Assembly: GCA_008921705.1 (NCBI GenBank)
Contig: VFFE01007257.1
Location: 3,067,903 to 3,131,902, forward strand
DNA: 64,000 nt
Direction: 5' to 3'
From: Burhinus oedicnemus
Taxonomy: Eukaryota; Chordata; Aves; Charadriiformes; Burhinidae
Under the pieces are notes generated by a model, which saw only the letters and a program-made list of their open reading frames with translations, had not been told where the DNA came from and did not search any database. Shown one piece after another: positions 61,801 to 64,000 of the stretch (position 1 is its first letter; every line of letters starts with the position of its first letter). The translations under genes and the position numbers were made by a program.

Positions 61801-63936
61801 AACAATGTATACAATCATCTTTATACATGATAGATTCACTTCAGAGGATATTAATAAAGAATCACAGTAGGATTCAGATTAATTTCTTTTTTAAAAAACG
61901 TAATTTTTAGGCTAGAGAAAATTAGCTGCACATTGTTTTCTGAAGGTTCATGTCTGTGTAAAAGGTAGCAAAGAGAGAATCTGATAAAGGAAACAGCAAG
62001 GAAGCATCTAATATGGTCTGAACAACCACTGAGAAGGAGCAAAGTCTATAGAGACCTTTTAAGTTAGTTAATCAAAATCGAATTTGAACTATGGGCAAGA
62101 ACTGCTGCATTGAGGGAATCAGAACTTCATATATGTCCTAGAAACAAACAGTAGTGCCACAAAATGAGAAAACCCTATGCCTCACAGGAGAAATAAAATG
62201 CAGAACCCTGAATTCGGCATTCTACCCCAGAGACCGCATGTGACAAAGCATGTGGCACCTAACTATACTAAAAAAAGTCCAGAGCCATAGCATCTTTTAT
62301 GATTAGACACCCTAATAATTACCTTAACTATTCATATTAAAAAGGTATCTTATCACCCACCACTGATGGAAACTGTGAGCCAATAGCTGCTACCGAATGT
62401 TTCTGATTAACTGACTGACATCAGATAGGCCTTTCTAGGTAAGATTAATGCTCCTTTCACAATATCTCACCTCTAGGTAAATAAAATTAGCCAGTGAATC
62501 AACACATTAGCTAGACTGGAAAAACCTGTCTACAAAAGAAATTGCTACATTTTTGATTGAATGTCAGATTTAGAAAAGACCTTCAAATTCACATTTTAAA
62601 TATAATAACAGGAAAAACCCCAATATTTTCTGTGCATTTTCCTTGTTACATTAAAGCATGTGAATTACATACATGGTAACACTTCCCTTTCCTCACATTT
62701 CTTTTTTGTATACTCTCCAAGGTAAAGCTGAAATTAAAATATTACTTAAAAAAATGCAATCCTTAACAAGCTCCAGCTTTTATTTGTGTTATATATATTC
62801 TACATACATATGTATATGTCTTATACACACATACATTAAAATATCTGAAAAGGGAATAGAAGCATATTTTTCCAAATTGGAACTGTATTTCATTCTGAAG
62901 AATGCAGGGTTACCTTAATTTTGAGAATTAACTTAGGAAAATCCACTTTATATAAGCAGATTTAGAATGCTTTTATGGAATTGCCTCCCCTGAAGGTTTT
63001 TTTGATGTCTGTCTCTCTTGCTAGAAGCGTTACCAATTACTGTTTTCTGAAAATCTTTGACAGGGGTAATATTATCAAATGCATAGAAGGTAAAAACATA
63101 TTATTTTAAATGAAATTAAGTTTATTTACACAAACTGAAGAGATAGTCTAAACCCCTTCTTCAAGATCAGCATCAGGGCAACTTTTGAATGAATAAGTAC
63201 TCCATGGCCATAGTTGCTGCTTTTCAAAATATGGGTTCCTATGAAACCAGAAATAGAAAATATAACTCTAAATACCTGTAAGCTTTTCCTCTATAATACA
63301 TGCCTGAGATTGAGCTTCCAGTTTCAGATATTCATTTTTGGGTTTATATTAAATCATTCCAAAGACCACCACCTCTAACACAGGGACTAAAGAAAACAAA
63401 CATATTAAATGAGAAAACAGCAAGAATTTATTTGAATAAGTAGTGTAACTGATACATGTTGTCATCAGCCCTCCAGAGTCAGTGTGACACTTTTCGCATT
63501 CTCACGTCTCCCATTTGGCTCCCACTCTACACATACACGAAGAGCATGGATAAATCTCATATGGTAGATATCTGAAAATTCATACACAGTAGGAAGTCTA
63601 TCCACTCCACACAAAATACTCAGCAACACGGGAGGATAACTGGGACAGCTTACTGGCCAAAAGAAGCTTTAAGTCATGCAGTGGTAGATCATAATGGTGA
63701 AAAGATGAGTAGTAGTAGGGAGGAAATCCCACTTTTCCCTATGCAGTTTATGGCATCATCACCCAAATCACTGGAGTCAGGGACATACGAGACTTTCAAA
63801 AGCTACTGCAGTTCAGTTCCTACGACTTTTCCAGCCAGTTTCAAGGCAAATATTAGTAATACCAATTAACTTTATGCTCACATCTCTACTCTTGCTTTCA
63901 CAAATCCTCTCTATTTTTGGTATGCATGAGTAATAG

Positions 63937-64000
63937 AACCATTCAGATTGGAAAAGACCTTTGAGATCATCTAGTCCAACCATTGACCCTACTCTACCAA
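63937..64000 (-). repeat. CR1 3'-end fragment, minus strand, runs off the window
   Basis: CCATTCAGATTGGAAAAGAC followed by TTTGAGATCATCTAGTCCAA is the reverse complement of the CR1 terminus seen at 11153-11243. The element continues past position 64000, so its length and any coding part cannot be judged here. Confidence 0.88.

Larger units (their letters stand above)
52478..63936. other. AT-rich single-copy DNA with plus-strand exon candidates
   Basis: Holds the phase-matched exon candidates at 55961-56162 and 58787-58862, a small CpG-denser spot at 53800-54020 and an open segment at 63576-63869. The rest has no recognisable content. Confidence 0.6.

Noticed and set aside
62555..62600. CAGATTTAGAAAAGACCTTC resembling a reversed CR1 tail
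   Set aside because: Only a short match, without the TTCCAACC block or tail repeat.
1..64000. tRNA, rRNA, snRNA, CRISPR arrays, phage or plasmid functions
   Set aside because: None of their signatures was seen on either strand; the sequence is vertebrate nuclear DNA.

Overview
The window looks like AT-rich nuclear DNA from a bird. The main evidence is several CR1 LINE copies whose 3' ends carry the avian-type ATTCTATG tail and the nearby TTCCAACCT block, plus a reverse-strand block that matches the long terminal repeats of bird endogenous retroviruses as I know them. Nothing is prokaryotic: there are no operons, no ribosome binding sites and no long intact ORFs. The only long stretch of recognisable protein sequence is the reverse transcriptase of a broken CR1 copy at 9.3-11.2 kb. 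The rest reads as intron or intergenic sequence.

Layout. 1-9.3 kb is single-copy DNA with a group of plausible minus-strand exons near its left edge (52-2537). 9.27-11.24 kb is a 5'-truncated CR1 on the plus strand. 11.2-25.5 kb is single-copy DNA with a CpG-denser patch at about 13.9-16.3 kb; this patch holds the best candidate for an undescribed small spliced gene (minus strand, 104 codons). 25.57-26.16 kb is an LTR fragment on the minus strand. 31.7-32.5 kb is an internally deleted CR1, and 35.49-35.85 kb is a much older CR1/L3-like fragment. 38.5 kb is a C/A-rich tract ending in an ideal G-quadruplex motif on the minus strand. 41.55-41.65 kb is a 93-nt near-perfect hairpin shaped like a microRNA precursor. 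50.95-51.9 kb is a minus-strand CR1 that lacks its 3' half. Short CR1 tails lie at 41.8, 52.4 and 63.9 kb. In 55.9-58.9 kb two plus-strand exon candidates have strong splice sites and compatible reading phase.

No host gene could be named. The exon calls rest on splice consensus, open frames and phase only. Large genomes contain many such pseudo-exons by chance, so confidence is low. RNA alignment or comparison with other bird genomes would settle them. Functionally the window is mostly a record of LINE and LTR insertions in non-coding DNA. The hairpin, the quadruplex motif, the CpG-dense patch and the phase-matched exon sets are the places most likely to do something.
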